From Apiosordaria backusii (taxonomy: Eukaryota > Ascomycota > Sordariomycetes > Sordariales > Lasiosphaeriaceae), in contig JAUKTV010000006.1 in NCBI GenBank assembly GCA_030549205.1, forward strand, positions 1,940,501 to 2,004,500: DNA of 64,000 nucleotides, given 5' to 3'. The translations under genes and the position numbers were made by a program. The notes beneath the pieces were generated by a model. It saw nothing but the letters and a program-made list of their open reading frames with translations. It was not told the origin of the DNA and did no database searches. Positions within the stretch are counted from its first letter, which is position 1. Each line of letters starts with the position of its first letter. Of the stretch, positions 1-10,993 are shown piece by piece.

Positions 1-1703
1 GTCATGCGTGTGACATATCCAGGTGGCATCCACTTCTTGGACGTCCAGGGCTTCAAATCGGGCTGGCTGTACATCATGTCGACATTCTCCAGACTGAGAC
101 TGACCGACTCGTAGAGGAAGAAGTACACCAGCAATGCACCCGCGATGTTGGTAGCGACAAACACGAAGCCGTAGGCATACCCAATGCCGTCAGTCGCGAG
201 GGGTGTGAGGAAAGAGATCATGACTGAGAAAGATGTTAGTATCGTGTCACTACCTAATGTAAGCGGTGGTGGAACAAGATAGGTACTCACAGTTTCCAAG
301 CCAATTGCCAGCAGTTGCAAGGGACGCCTGCTTGGCACGGGTGCGCAGAGGGAAGGTTTCGCCGATGACGACCCAGCAAATGGGACCCCACGTGGCAGCA
401 AAGGAAGCAATGAACATGGCGGCAGACACGATCATGAGGATACCCGAAGTTCGGTTGTTCTCGGGATCCAAGGCGGTACCCATTGAGGCAAACACGGCGA
501 GCCACGCCGCCTGCCAGATAGCGCCAATGAGCAAAGGCCAACGACGGCCGTACTTTTCCACGACGTACAAGCCGTAAAAGGTGCAAGCAACATTGACAGC
601 ACCAAGAATAAGCTGTGTTTGGATGGGATCCTCAATTCCGGCCGACTCAAAGATGGTCGCACCATAGTAGAAGAAGTAGTTCACGCCAGTCCACTGTTGG
701 AGGAAATGAAGCGCGATACCGAGCATCGTCCGGTACACCTGCTTGGGGACTCCATTCGGCTTTGGCACAAAACACTCGGCCCAGGACCCGACGCCAACAG
801 CACGCTCTTTCTCCAGAATTCCTTTCATTTCGTGCATGTCATCTTCCACGAGCTGATGGTGAGGATCGTTCTTCATGCCACGCAGACGGGCCAACGAGAT
901 ACGAGCTTCGTCCCACCTGGATCTCGCGGCCAGCCACCTAGGGGATTCGGGAACCAAGAGGATACCGAGACCGAGAGGCAAGGAAAAGGCGATGCCCAAT
1001 CCGATGACAATTCTCCAGGAGGCCGCAGAGTCCTCAATCTGTCTGACGGCGTAGTTGACAAGGTTGGCGATGAGGATACCGAAAGTGATCATCAGCTGGT
1101 ACGAGGCCACGACCGCACCGCGAATTTCTCGGGGTGAGCACTCGGACTGGAACATGGGGACACCAACTGAGAGGTTGCCGACGCCCAAGCCAGCAACGAA
1201 GCGACCCATCATCATGTGGACCCAGTGGTTCATGGCGGTGATTTGGATAACGTTGCCGATAATAAAAATGCCGACACCAAATGTAAGGCTCTTTCTTCTG
1301 CCCCACCAGTCGGCAGTGCTACATGGGGACTTAGTCATATGAACAGTGTTTTGCTCCTCATGGGCCTCTGTTGGACTTACTAAGAAGCACTCAAGGCTCC
1401 AAAAAGTGTACCGATGCTCATCAACGAGACGAGCAGGGACTGGATGATGGGCCGAAAATCTCGTCCCTCGGGGGTGTCTACCTGACCGAAGCGATCCTTG
1501 AAGTCTCTAAACAGCAGCATACCCGAGATCTGACCGGTATCATAGCCAAACAGGAACCCGCCGATCGAGGTGATGGCCCCGAGCAGCAAGGCCTCGACGC
1601 CGCAGTCGGCGCCATTGATGCGGATGGACCTTGACGAGAGTTAGCACAACTACTCCTAATACCCGCGAAGATGGAAGATGGAGACTCACTTCTTTCCGAG
1701 CAT
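1..1703 (-). CDS. MFS hexose transporter / sugar sensor-like, C-terminus cut by window edge
   Basis: This is a sugar porter of the major facilitator superfamily that would move hexoses across the plasma membrane. I built four exons: 1690-1703, 1381-1629, 291-1318 and <1-223. All junctions are in phase with GT-AG introns of 60-67 bp. The start is a 14-base first exon encoding MLGKK, which joins an exon carrying the N-terminal motif GGFLFGYDTGQISGM. Family hallmarks follow: DWWGRRKS between helices 2 and 3, GRFVAGLGVG, PESPRWL after helix 6, QQWTGVNYFFYYG in helix 7, and EKYGRRWPL. About 505 residues are visible, so only the cytosolic tail is probably missing. The closest relatives I can think of are high-affinity glucose transporters and the RCO-3/Snf3-type sensor clade. 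Sequence alone does not separate transporter from sensor, because the tail is outside the window. Confidence 0.9.
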
Positions 1704-3268
1704 CTCGGCAGCTTGGACACGTCGTCGTCGTCAGATCAGCACCTATGTATTCACCACATCCAACACGTGTATCGTGTGTGGAAACCGACGGACACAGATT
1801 TGGGAAAGCTCAACAAAAATGTAAACTTGTGTGGGAGCGGGATCATCCAAAGTGAAACACAGCTTTTCCAAATGTCAAATGTCTTTCAACACTGGCGCGG
1901 ATTATCATGAATATATCCATCACTTGAGACAAAACTGACCCGAAAGGGTGGGTGATCATCTTCTTCCCCGATGATGTCACCGGCTTACCGCCGAAAGCAA
2001 GTTCGGGGCCGTTGAGGATGGATGCCATCCATGATCCGTCAGAGACAGCATCATCTACGATGCGGGAAAGCGGCACTGGTTTCGAAGCTGCGAAGACACT
2101 CGAAAAAAGCCACGGCATCATACTGATGGTACAAAAAAATCAGGGACTTGATACCTGCTGTGGAGAAAGACAGAGAGACAGTCAGGCTGACGGGGCAGGG
2201 TAGCATCCCTTCCTCATCATCAGCTCAGCGAAGGGAGGAATGTTTGGTGGTTTGATGGGATGTCGTCCAATCGGAGCCCACCTTTCTGCGCGGAGCCCCT
2301 TGTCCAGTGACGCAATATTGCGGGGCTCCCGTTCCGGCAAGAAATCTCTGGGGTGCACCACCTACGACCTAGCGCCTGGGCGTCCGTCAACCGGGAGAGA
2401 AGCCACGAGACTGGACAAAGAGAGAGCAAAAGATGAGGGCGTCATCAGGTCATGAGACTGTTTGCTTTTTGTTGTCTGGTTGGTTAGGCGCCCGGGCAAA
2501 TGATTCGGTGAGGTTCGATCAAGAAAATGAAGGATTAGTATTCTTGTAGCATACCTATTGCTGTTGGGAGAGCTTGATAATGGTCAGACTGCAGAGATGT
2601 ACTGAATTGATGGACGAAGATCTTGACTACCAGCCACTGAATGCTCTGTAGATAGCAATCGGCTTACAATCCATGTCAACTCTCTCGCACAGTATAAGGT
2701 AGCGTAAACTTTAAGAGTCTTTTAAGCACTCCTCCCGGTACATGTTTTTTCCTACAAAGTCTCCACAATGGACATCCATTGACTTCAGGACAACTGGAAA
2801 TAACGAAACCAAAGCCGGCCCTCTTCTTCCATCAGGATGCTGACCTGTGCCCGGGTTAGGGTTGCCACCACCCTGGCGGCAACCTGGAAGCAACCAACCA
2901 TTTCACCATGGCAATTATCCCCAAGACCGCGTTTACACCAATTCCAGTCAACACACAAGCCACAAATGCTGATCTCGCTGCAGGAGTCATCATTACCAGC
3001 TTAATCATCTCGCACTGCAGCCTCAAATCGGCCTTTTGACCTGGCTTTATTGGGTATAGCCTGTAACACTAACATCTGGGCACTGGTATCGGTGTTGAGT
3101 CACCACCGTTCTGTTGCCTTGCATGATGATAGTACCTACCCAACAAGATTCAGCTTTTATCAACTGATAAAAGAGCTTAAACTTCCGAAATTCTTTGAGC
3201 ATCTCACATTCTTCAAACTCTGATGGTCTTTTGTTGATCCAACAAACATCAACAGAATTACGGAAATA
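1704..3268. other. Divergent intergenic region between sugar transporter and NADAR gene
   Basis: This 1.6 kb spacer must hold the promoters of both flanking genes, which are transcribed away from each other. Open frames here are short and lack family motifs or convincing splice partners. I see no repeat or RNA gene. Confidence 0.5.
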
Positions 3269-3865
3269 ATGGCGGAACTCAGTGAGGATGACCACAACAG
3301 ACCGCTCTTTTTCTACGTGACCAAAGCCCCCTATGGCGAGTTCTCTCAGTGGTTCCGCAGCTACTTCACCGTTTCTGCCGGCGAGATCTACTCCCTCACC
3401 ACCAAGCCACCGCCAGACGGTCTTGACAGCACACAAAAAGTGCAGTTCAAGACTGCCGAGCAGTTCATGATGTACCTCAAAGCCGTGCAATTCGAGGACC
3501 TAGACATCGGACGAAAAATCCTGGCCACATCCGACCCGAAGGCGCAGAAAAAGTTGGGAAGGCAAATAAAAGGGTTCGTCGACGCTGAATGGGATCAGAT
3601 CAAGCAGGAGGTGGTGGTGAGAGGGAACATGGCCAAGTTTGGACAGAACGAAAGACTTCGAGGGGTGCTTCTGGGGACCGGTGACAGAGAGCTGGTGGAG
3701 GCGGCGAGCAACGATCGAATTTGGGGGATTGGCTTTACTGAGAAACAAGTGGTGGGGGGTCCTGTGGACAGGGAACTCTGGGGGGAGAATAGGCTGGGGA
3801 GGGCTCTGATGGAGGCTAGGAAAAGGCTGAGGGATGAAGAACAAAGCGTTGGGTTGAAGGGGTAG
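3269..3865 (+). CDS. NADAR-domain (YbiA-like) protein
   Basis: This single-exon gene encodes 198 residues that are almost entirely one NADAR domain (formerly DUF1768, the YbiA/RibX family). Characteristic blocks in order are GEFSQWF near residue 27, the FKTAEQFMMYLKA block near residue 61, a helix with DPKAQKKLGR, the KFGQNERLR block near residue 122, and DRIWGIGF followed by WGENRLGRALMEAR near residues 149-180. Known family members are N-glycosidases acting on riboflavin-pathway intermediates. A separate branch removes ADP-ribose from guanine bases in DNA. Which activity this one has cannot be read from sequence. It has no signal peptide, so it is probably cytosolic or nuclear. The ATG at 3269 is the first in frame and places the domain at the usual distance. 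The gene stands alone and is not fused to a riboflavin enzyme. Confidence 0.9.
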   Translation: MAELSEDDHNRPLFFYVTKAPYGEFSQWFRSYFTVSAGEIYSLTTKPPPDGLDSTQKVQFKTAEQFMMYLKAVQFEDLDIGRKILATSDPKAQKKLGRQIKGFVDAEWDQIKQEVVVRGNMAKFGQNERLRGVLLGTGDRELVEAASNDRIWGIGFTEKQVVGGPVDRELWGENRLGRALMEARKRLRDEEQSVGLKG

Positions 3866-6572
3866 AAGCGTGAGGGGGGAAAGAACAAGCGATGGCTATG
3901 GTTGATGAGTTGCAACAGCGAGGAATTATACCCTGGGAGTCTGATCATGCGCAACACTGATGAAGCCGAATGGCATAAACATGAGCTCTTTGAACCAATA
4001 AACAGCATGCGATTCTTCAAGAACGCCCGAAGACAGTTTCATTACCCGTCCCATTATCTCGGACTTGGGCTTGTGCATCGTGATGGATCAGCATCATGTG
4101 AAGAACCAAAGCATAGCACCAAAAAACAGCCGGTTGGTTACTGATTACCACGCCGCGGAACGCTGTCTTGTTGCCAATCAAAATGGCGAAAACCTTGAGC
4201 AGAACGGGGAGACAGAAAAGGCCGCATCCGTGTAACCGTTGGTTGAAAATGTTGAAAACCGGTTGGCTGGTGAGAAGTAATCATGTGTGTGTGTTTTTTT
4301 GTGACTGGAATGGGAGTTTTAGCTGGAGCTGGCTGCCTAAGGTTTTGTATCATTCCCTGAACTGCGCTAACAAATCCAACCCCTCCTCTTGAGAAGCTTT
4401 TGCCGCCCACCACAAGCGTAGCACCAGACACGTCAGGGCATCACCCGACATCCACCAACATTCAACGACACTGGAAACCTCACAGCATCCTGTCTTTTTT
4501 GACCAAAAAACGTCAGGCTTGATTGGCAGCACAAGTCGCCTGGACCTGAATCTTGCCAACCTTCCTATCATTTCTACTTCCATGCCATTTTCCCTCCCTT
4601 CATCTTGGGTGTGGCAGCTTTCGACTGCTCATTTCGGGACCCATCTCCGCTATCTGCGACGGACAGCCATTGATCCACCGACCAGCTTAAGGCAATTTTG
4701 TTTCCCAACAGCAATCGAGGTATGCAAAAAGGCACCCGTGGACCGTCGTCTCCTCTGTCAATATAATTATACTGACTTTTGTTTGTCTCCAACTAGACCT
4801 TCTCGCATCCCTCTATCTTCTCCCTCAATTTCGCCCGGCAGATAAGTCTGCGATCCGCCGCCGACGAATTTTAGGGCCCGCTTGCCCGCTCACCCACCCA
4901 CCTCCAGCAGTGGCTCCCCGTTCCGTCGCCCCCCCTCCCCCCCCCCACACTTTCTTGAACCCATACAATCACGCGTATCTGCGCACCTGGTAGCCCTCTC
5001 AGGTCTGAAAAAAGACGAAAATGCTGAAGTCACAGTTTTCGCAACAACGATGCTTTGCGCACTTGAAGCATAGCAAGAAAAGGAAACCACCACGACACAC
5101 ACAGGTTGGGTGGCAAATCACCTCTAAAACCGCCACCTCCGGCAGCCGTTTTCCAGAAGAGGCCTCTGCGGGGTTCAAGGACCCTGAGACTGTTAGGGCA
5201 GTCCACTGATCACCATTGGCATTCTCCTACTTTTGGGTGTCCTCACATGGGAAACTCGCTTCTGCCAGACCCCAACCGGAGAATTGCTCTGAGATCTTAC
5301 CCGCCCGCCCAAGCATCAGCTCGTCAGTTCATTCATCCCATGGCTTGAAGCCCTCCCTTCATCAGAATGACGCTAACATCTGCCGATGGATACACCAGAA
5401 GACAACACACTACAAGATTGGAACCTGACCTGAACTGGCACAACACAAGATCTAAACCCAAGTGGGACCCGGACACCACCGTGCAGACAATACTGACCAG
5501 AGAACACGACACATCACGACACACAGTGAGCACAACGCAACAATCGCCGCGTACACATGTGTACGCGGCGCGGTGAGAAAATCCCTGGGAAGCAAGTGCT
5601 TCTAATTTCCTTGATTCTCTGTATGTGGACTTTACTCCGCTATGAGCTCCTCAGTCTTGCTAGTTAAGACTGCACGCATGTTGAAAAAGATGCCACAGCA
5701 CAAACCAAGCGCAACACAAGCAGGGGCCAGGTGCATCGCCATCTGTCTGGTGAGAGAGACCTCGCTGAAAAAAGAGCGCAAGTTGCGCCCGAAGGACCCC
5801 AGACTCCTCCTCTCCTTTGAAAAGCTCAAGCTGCAAGTGTCGTGTCGTGTAGGTAATATCAGTGATGAATACGCTGAGAAGACCGCTCTCCGATACCAGC
5901 GAGCTTGCAAAGGTTTACAACCCCACCTCTACTCAAACATCTCTTCTCTTTCTTCCCCCTATGCGAGCAATGTTGCTTCGCAAAATAGCCCACCCGCTCC
6001 CAAAGAGCCCTCTCCAAATACTGCAGCAGCGGTGCGAAGGCATGAACTGACGAAACACACCTTCATCTGCCCTCTCGTTGCTGTGCACCCCGTTTGGTAA
6101 TCATGGCCATATTGTTGCTGGCCGTCTCAAACCACGAATGGTATCCGTGAGGATGAGGGCCCATCACGCATGTATCGAGGAAGTGCCGAGCCGGTACTCC
6201 CAAGACGCAGACGTGTTGTGATGTTGCCGACGGCCCAAGACCGTGAAAGTTAATAATATGGTACAGACAAATATTCCTACAGGCCAAAGGCAAAGAAAGA
6301 TCTTGGCGACGACGGCTGGCTAGAGGGAAAAACATGGACGGGGTAGCGCTGCTGAGGTATGGCAAGACCAGTGGCTGGTCGACTCTGTGGCTGAAGGTTA
6401 ACCAAGATCACACGCTTCGGCGGGGATTGGTGGATGCCAAGTCAAGTTCCAAAACGAAAAAAGGTCAGGTCCGTAGTAGCATGACGTAGATGGGGAACCC
6501 AAAGAGAAGCGACATGGCGAAGGGTATGGAAATAGAGTAAGCCATGTGTCACACTGAAAGTGACGGCGCTCT
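3866..6572. other. Long spacer between convergent genes
   Basis: This 2.7 kb stretch lies between two 3' ends, which is unusually long for convergent genes. It contains a pyrimidine-rich tract with C-runs around 4922-4947 and a perfect palindrome at 5545-5570. The longest open frame (5642-6100, 152 codons) has no recognisable motif or codon pattern. I call no protein gene; an unannotated transcript is possible. Confidence 0.5.
5545..5570. repeat. 26-bp perfect palindrome
   Basis: The arms CGCCGCGTACACA and TGTGTACGCGGCG are exact reverse complements with no spacer. As DNA it could form a cruciform or bind a dimeric factor. As RNA it would be a GC-rich hairpin with a minimal loop. It lies in the spacer between the NADAR gene and the bromodomain gene, about 1 kb beyond the 3' end of the latter. 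Confidence 0.9.
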
Positions 6573-9540
6573 TTAATCCTCTTCGGAATCGACTTCATCC
6601 TCACTGTCGGCGTTAGCTGCCATGGGTGGCTCAGCTGAGGCTCGGCCAGTTCCCTCAATCGACTCCATTGGCTCCTGGCTCCCGGATGCATTGCGACTGG
6701 CTTGTGCTCTCAGCTCATTGAGCTGCTGAATGCGACGTTCCTGCTCCGACTTGCTCATGGGCTTGTTCTTCTTGGACTTGGACGCCGATGGCCCGGCTGA
6801 GGACTTGGACTTGGCATTGCTGTTGGAATGGTGATGGTCCACCGCTTGGCCATAAGTCTTGTCTACCACCTTCTTTTCCCTCTCCACCTTCAAATGGGGA
6901 TGGACCTTGATGATGATATCGTAGAGCTTGACCAGGGCCTCGTCAGAGACTGACTCAATGTCCAGTTCCAACTCGCCCGACTCATTCTCTCCCTGGCCGG
7001 TATCCCTCTTGATAAGGTCAATCGCCCTCTCCAAGGGAGGACCGTCCAGCTCGCTGAGATGCTCGGTGATAACGGCCTTCTCGGCTTCGGTGATCTTTTT
7101 CTTGGGAGGCGGTCTCTTGGGGCCCTTCTTAACAGCTCCCGCGAGATGATGGCTGCCCCCACTCGCTCCGCCCGCAGGGCCCGCCTTCTTCGCAGCGGCA
7201 CCAGCGTGCTGATGCGCCTTCTTGGACTTGGCGGGCTTGCTGGATTTGACAGGCTTCGCGGCGGCAGTCAATTCCTTGAGGTTATTCCTCTCTCGAATCA
7301 GTTGCTTCTGCAGGGTGCCAATGATGGAGTGAGAAATGTCAACGTCCTCTTCGCTAGCCGCTCCAGTGTTGACCATCTCGGAGAGCTTCTTTTGCTCGTC
7401 ATCGAGTCGTTTCTGGATGGTGCTGATCTTGGCCTGCGCCTTGCCGATCTCCTCGGATTGCTCCGGCTCCGGCTCCGTCTCGGACGCCTCGTCATCTGAC
7501 TCGTCTTTGATCCTAGGACTCGCTGTGTTGATCACCTCGGGCGGGGCATTCCGCGCCAGCCACTCGTCCTTTCGGTTCATCTCGGCGCGAAAGAGGCTCT
7601 GCAGCTTGTAGCCTGAAACGGTGACAGGGTGATCCTCTCCGTTGAAGGCCTTGGCGTTCTTGACGATCAGGTCAAAATCACGCTCAAAGTCCTTGGCTGA
7701 AGCGTACTCGCCGTTGTGCAACTTTGTGGCCATTGTTGAGAGATCCATGGGCTTCTTGACGACCTTATAGTAAGTAGGGATTTGGAGGGCAACAACATCA
7801 ACAGGCTGAAGGAAGGCAGCGTTGCAATCGTAGTACTTGGTCTTTCTGAGTTCAGTGAGAACCTCATCGCAGAACCGAAGCTCAGGGGGGAGCTTCTTTT
7901 TGCGTTTGTCAGTGAAAACATCTCTGGGCTGGGGCGGCTTGACGGGACGCTTCGTGCGGCTGTCAACCTTGGTCGAGTCACGCCTGATGAGCGGTACGCC
8001 GTTATTGCCAGGAGGGATGGCAAAAGCAGGATTCTCGACGGCGGGCTTCGGGGTGGGAGCTGATGCCGCCGGCTTTGGGGGACGATGCGTGTGTTGGATG
8101 GCGGAACGGGGTTCGGCGTGACGAATATTGTGGTGCTTGACACTCTCTTTCTTCTCGGGACGAGCTGGTTCGGCCGCAGGGACCTTGGAGAGGCGTTCCA
8201 AAATGGCATCACGGCAACCCTTGGCCTGTACGGTCACTTCGTGAGTCTCGCCGTTGAATGCAACAGCGTTCTCCACCAACAGATTCAGGTCACGCTTGAA
8301 CTCGCCAAGAGTCTTGTAACTTTGACCATCTCCCCGCAGGCGTCTCTCCATGGCAGAAATATCCGTGGGATTTGCGATCCGCGCCGAGTAATCGGGCCAA
8401 AGGAGAGGCCAGAGAACCTGGACCGATTGCCGAAAGTTGCCGCCGACTTTGGTCTTTTTGACGCCTGCGAGAACTTGACGGATTTGCCGGTTTTGCCAGT
8501 CGGTAATCGGGTTGTCATTCAACGAGTCGTCATGCAAGTATTTCGGCCTGCCATTAGCAGCTTGCACAGGTGTACCACGGGGAGCTGATTGACGGTCGAT
8601 ATCCATACGATCCTGGGAAGTGATGTTGCTCTTCGCTTGGATGGAATGATCAACCTTGGTTCGCTTGGCAACCGGCTCGTCTTCACTGTCAAGTTCCCGC
8701 TCGCGAGAGACCTTGGCGGACGCAGCCAGGTCGGACATGCTAGTATCGGCCGTCGCAGTTGGCGGGGGGGAAGGCTTGGATGGCGATGGTGGGGCTTGGT
8801 CCTTCTCGATACTCGGCTTCACATCTGGGACACTCGCGGAAACAGCCGTATCTTGGGTGCTCTCGGTAGTTTCCTGTGCATCCGCCATGACGACATCTTC
8901 CTCCTTGTCGGTAGCCGGAGGGGTTGGCGCGGTCTTGGTCATGGGGGACACAGGTGTCGATATGTTCTTAGACGGAACCTCATCCTTCGGGCTTGGGACT
9001 ACTGCCGCATCGGTCGCAGGCTCCTTTGCTGACTGCGCTTCCGATGGTGGCACGGACTCTGTGTCGGGAACGACTTCGGGTGAAAGTTCAACCTGTGTCT
9101 CCGCTTGCTTCTCCTCTGCAGCCGGACTTGGTGGCGCATCCGGCATTTCTGTGTCGGGCGGCGTCGCAGCTTCCAGCTTTTTGGGCTCGGTCTCGCCAGT
9201 CACCTCCTTCGCGTCAGTAGTGGTGTCTGGGGCGGGCTTGTCGCTGGCATCCATCGAATCGTTCTTCAAGGCACTATTTGTCGAGAAAGCCTCTTGGTTT
9301 TGGTTTTGTTTCGAGTCGGTCTCGACATTGTTGGGGTGGTTTGGGGCTTCCGGGGAAGCATGGCTGGAAAGAAAGCCGTCAGCTTGGGATGCAAACTTAA
9401 TGCGACACCGACGGAAGGGGCAATGCGACAACATACCCATTTACTTCCACGCTGCCATTGCGCGCATTCTTCTCGAGCTCTAGTGAGCTGGCGACGGGTT
9501 TGTCGCCGACAAGCACGCCTTCCGTTTGCTGAGTGGCCAT
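6573..9540 (-). CDS. bdf1: Bdf1-like BET bromodomain transcription factor
   Basis: This is a BET-family reader of acetylated histones, a nuclear TFIID/SWR1-associated factor in yeast. Two exons, 9437-9540 and 6573-9363, give 964 residues; the 73-bp intron (GTATGT...CCAG) keeps phase. The N-terminal third is acidic and Pro/Ser/Thr-rich. Bromodomain 1 lies near residues 321-425 and bromodomain 2 near 526-635; each has the acetyl-lysine-binding asparagine in an AFNGE motif. A NET/extraterminal domain lies near 791-865 (starting KKITEAEKAVI), followed by a Lys/Ser-rich region and an acidic C-terminus ending DSEDEVDSEED. Two bromodomains plus NET is diagnostic. The first bromodomain is odd: its ZA loop reads SVQ and NPTD where the second has PVD and KPMD. 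The start ATG at 9538 is the first codon of a short exon giving MATQQTEGVLVG. Confidence 0.95.
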
Positions 9541-10426
9541 GACTGCCATTCGAGGTTGAGAAGTCTCTGGGTTCAGGCACGACGCGACATGAAATCGGCT
9601 AAGTCAGGAGTGGTCGGATTAGCAACGCATGGCCGAGTCAAAATATCGGGGGGCGCGTCGAAGGGATCAGTCGAGGTGTTGCAGTCGCTCGAACGAAGCA
9701 GATTGGATGAATGGTTTGAATTGTGCAAATTTTCGAAATTGCGACAGCGAAATGGCGACGACAAGGTGGTGGTGGGAAAGAGACAATTGGCGCGTGGCGG
9801 GGGGTGGGCTGGATGGCTGGATGGGAGGCGGAAATGGAGAAGGCGGGACGTGCACACGCGCTGGATCGCGAACCCAAAAGATAAAAAGCGAAGGAGAAAA
9901 TTGGCAACCACTCACAGTTTGGCGAAAAAAGTCGCCCGGGGTAAAGGCTGAGAATTATAGGCTTGGGGGAGCTAGCCTTGCGGGATGGGGGTGCTCGGAG
10001 ATGGAAAAACTCAAGCCGGGGAGGGTGGTCTTTTGGCTGTCGGTGGCTGGGGATGGATTCGCGACCGCTGGTTGGTCAGTTTTGGGGGGTGGGTGGTCGG
10101 CGTGTTTTTGTACCGCGACCTTTTTTTTTCGAAATTTCTGGGTGAAAACACATGTCAGTCCCGGTCGGCAGCTCGGGGCTATTTATCACAGCTGCCTAGC
10201 TCAGCACGCAGGGAGGGGATCCGCCTCTGACTGGCTTGATTGGTCTTATCGATGTGGCTCGCCTGTTTCTGATTGGCCACATCCGAGCCAGTGTGGGCCG
10301 TGCGCGCACGAGACAGGGGGCCACAATGTGTCTTCTGCGCAAACCCAGCTTTTGAATTTTATCCTGCCACCAACCCCTCGACAAAACCACCGCAATACCA
10401 TCGACAGCAAGTGCAAACACGCTTCT

Positions 10427-10461
10427 CGCTCCTCGCTCCTCGCTCCTCGCTCCTCGCTCCT
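10427..10461. repeat. Five tandem copies of CGCTCCT
   Basis: Five exact 7-bp units lie head to tail, preceded by a partial unit (TTCT CGCTCCT context). This is a pyrimidine-strand microsatellite in the promoter region of the bromodomain gene, which starts about 0.9 kb away. Confidence 0.9.
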
Positions 10462-10752
10462 CATCGCCAGTGAGACAGGTAACCCTCAACATCAAGATCT
10501 CACCCCAACAGCTTGCCAGGGAAGAGGAACAGCGACAGCGATATCAACACCAAAGCAGAGCAACAGACGCCGGATGCGACGGACAGTGTACACAAAGGGG
10601 GGAAAAAAGGGACACACACCCACACCAAATTGCGCCCGGCAAACTGGCAACCCGACGCTTTCGGCCCAGTCACCAGTGACAATCGACAACACTGTGATTT
10701 TTGATATTTGAACAGCTCTCGATGATTCTCGTTTTTCACTTTTAGACGATGG

Positions 10753-10993
10753 CACGCTGTGGACAAAAAAACTGGTACTGCAGGTGTTTAACAGGCATCA
10801 AAACACAGTTGACAGACCACATAAGATAGCCGTTAGGCGTCGAAAGATAGTCAGTAGACCTTTAAAGATAGTCGACAGGCCTTAAAATGGTGTAATAGGC
10901 CTTTAAATGCAATTGCAACGCCTGTATTTAGTAGTCTATGTGGTAGGCTGTGCATGTACGGATAGTGGTGCCAGTTTTTTTGTCCAGGGCGTG
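10753..10993. mobile_element. Miniature inverted-repeat element, copy 1 (241 bp)
   Basis: The left terminus reads CACGCTG then TGGACAAAAAAACTGG. The right terminus, reverse-complemented, reads CACGCCC then TGGACAAAAAAACTGG, so 21 of 23 positions match. The element is flanked on both sides by GATGG (10748-10752 and 10994-10998), a candidate 5-bp target duplication. The interior is non-coding and carries a 21-bp tandem repeat. A related copy with its own duplication lies at 17951-18143. No transposase is present, so it would be non-autonomous. Superfamily is uncertain: CAC termini and a 5-bp duplication are shared with Transib, but the A-tract sits closer to the end than in described Transib termini. 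Confidence 0.8.
10823..10927. repeat. 21-bp tandem repeat inside element copy 1
   Basis: The motif AAGATAG recurs at 10823, 10844 and 10865, exactly 21 bp apart, and decayed units continue at 10886 and 10907. A typical unit reads roughly AAGATAGTCG-ACAGGCCTTTA. The same AAGATAG motif at 21-bp spacing (18002 and 18023) appears in the second copy. Confidence 0.8.

Noticed and set aside
5642..6100. 152-codon open frame on the plus strand
   Set aside because: No motif and no splice-linked partner; the composition resembles surrounding intergenic sequence.
9629..10711. 360-codon open frame on the plus strand in a promoter region
   Set aside because: Its translation is Trp/Cys/Gly/Ser-rich without helices, domains or repeats, it crosses the heptamer microsatellite, and its composition is that of non-coding DNA.
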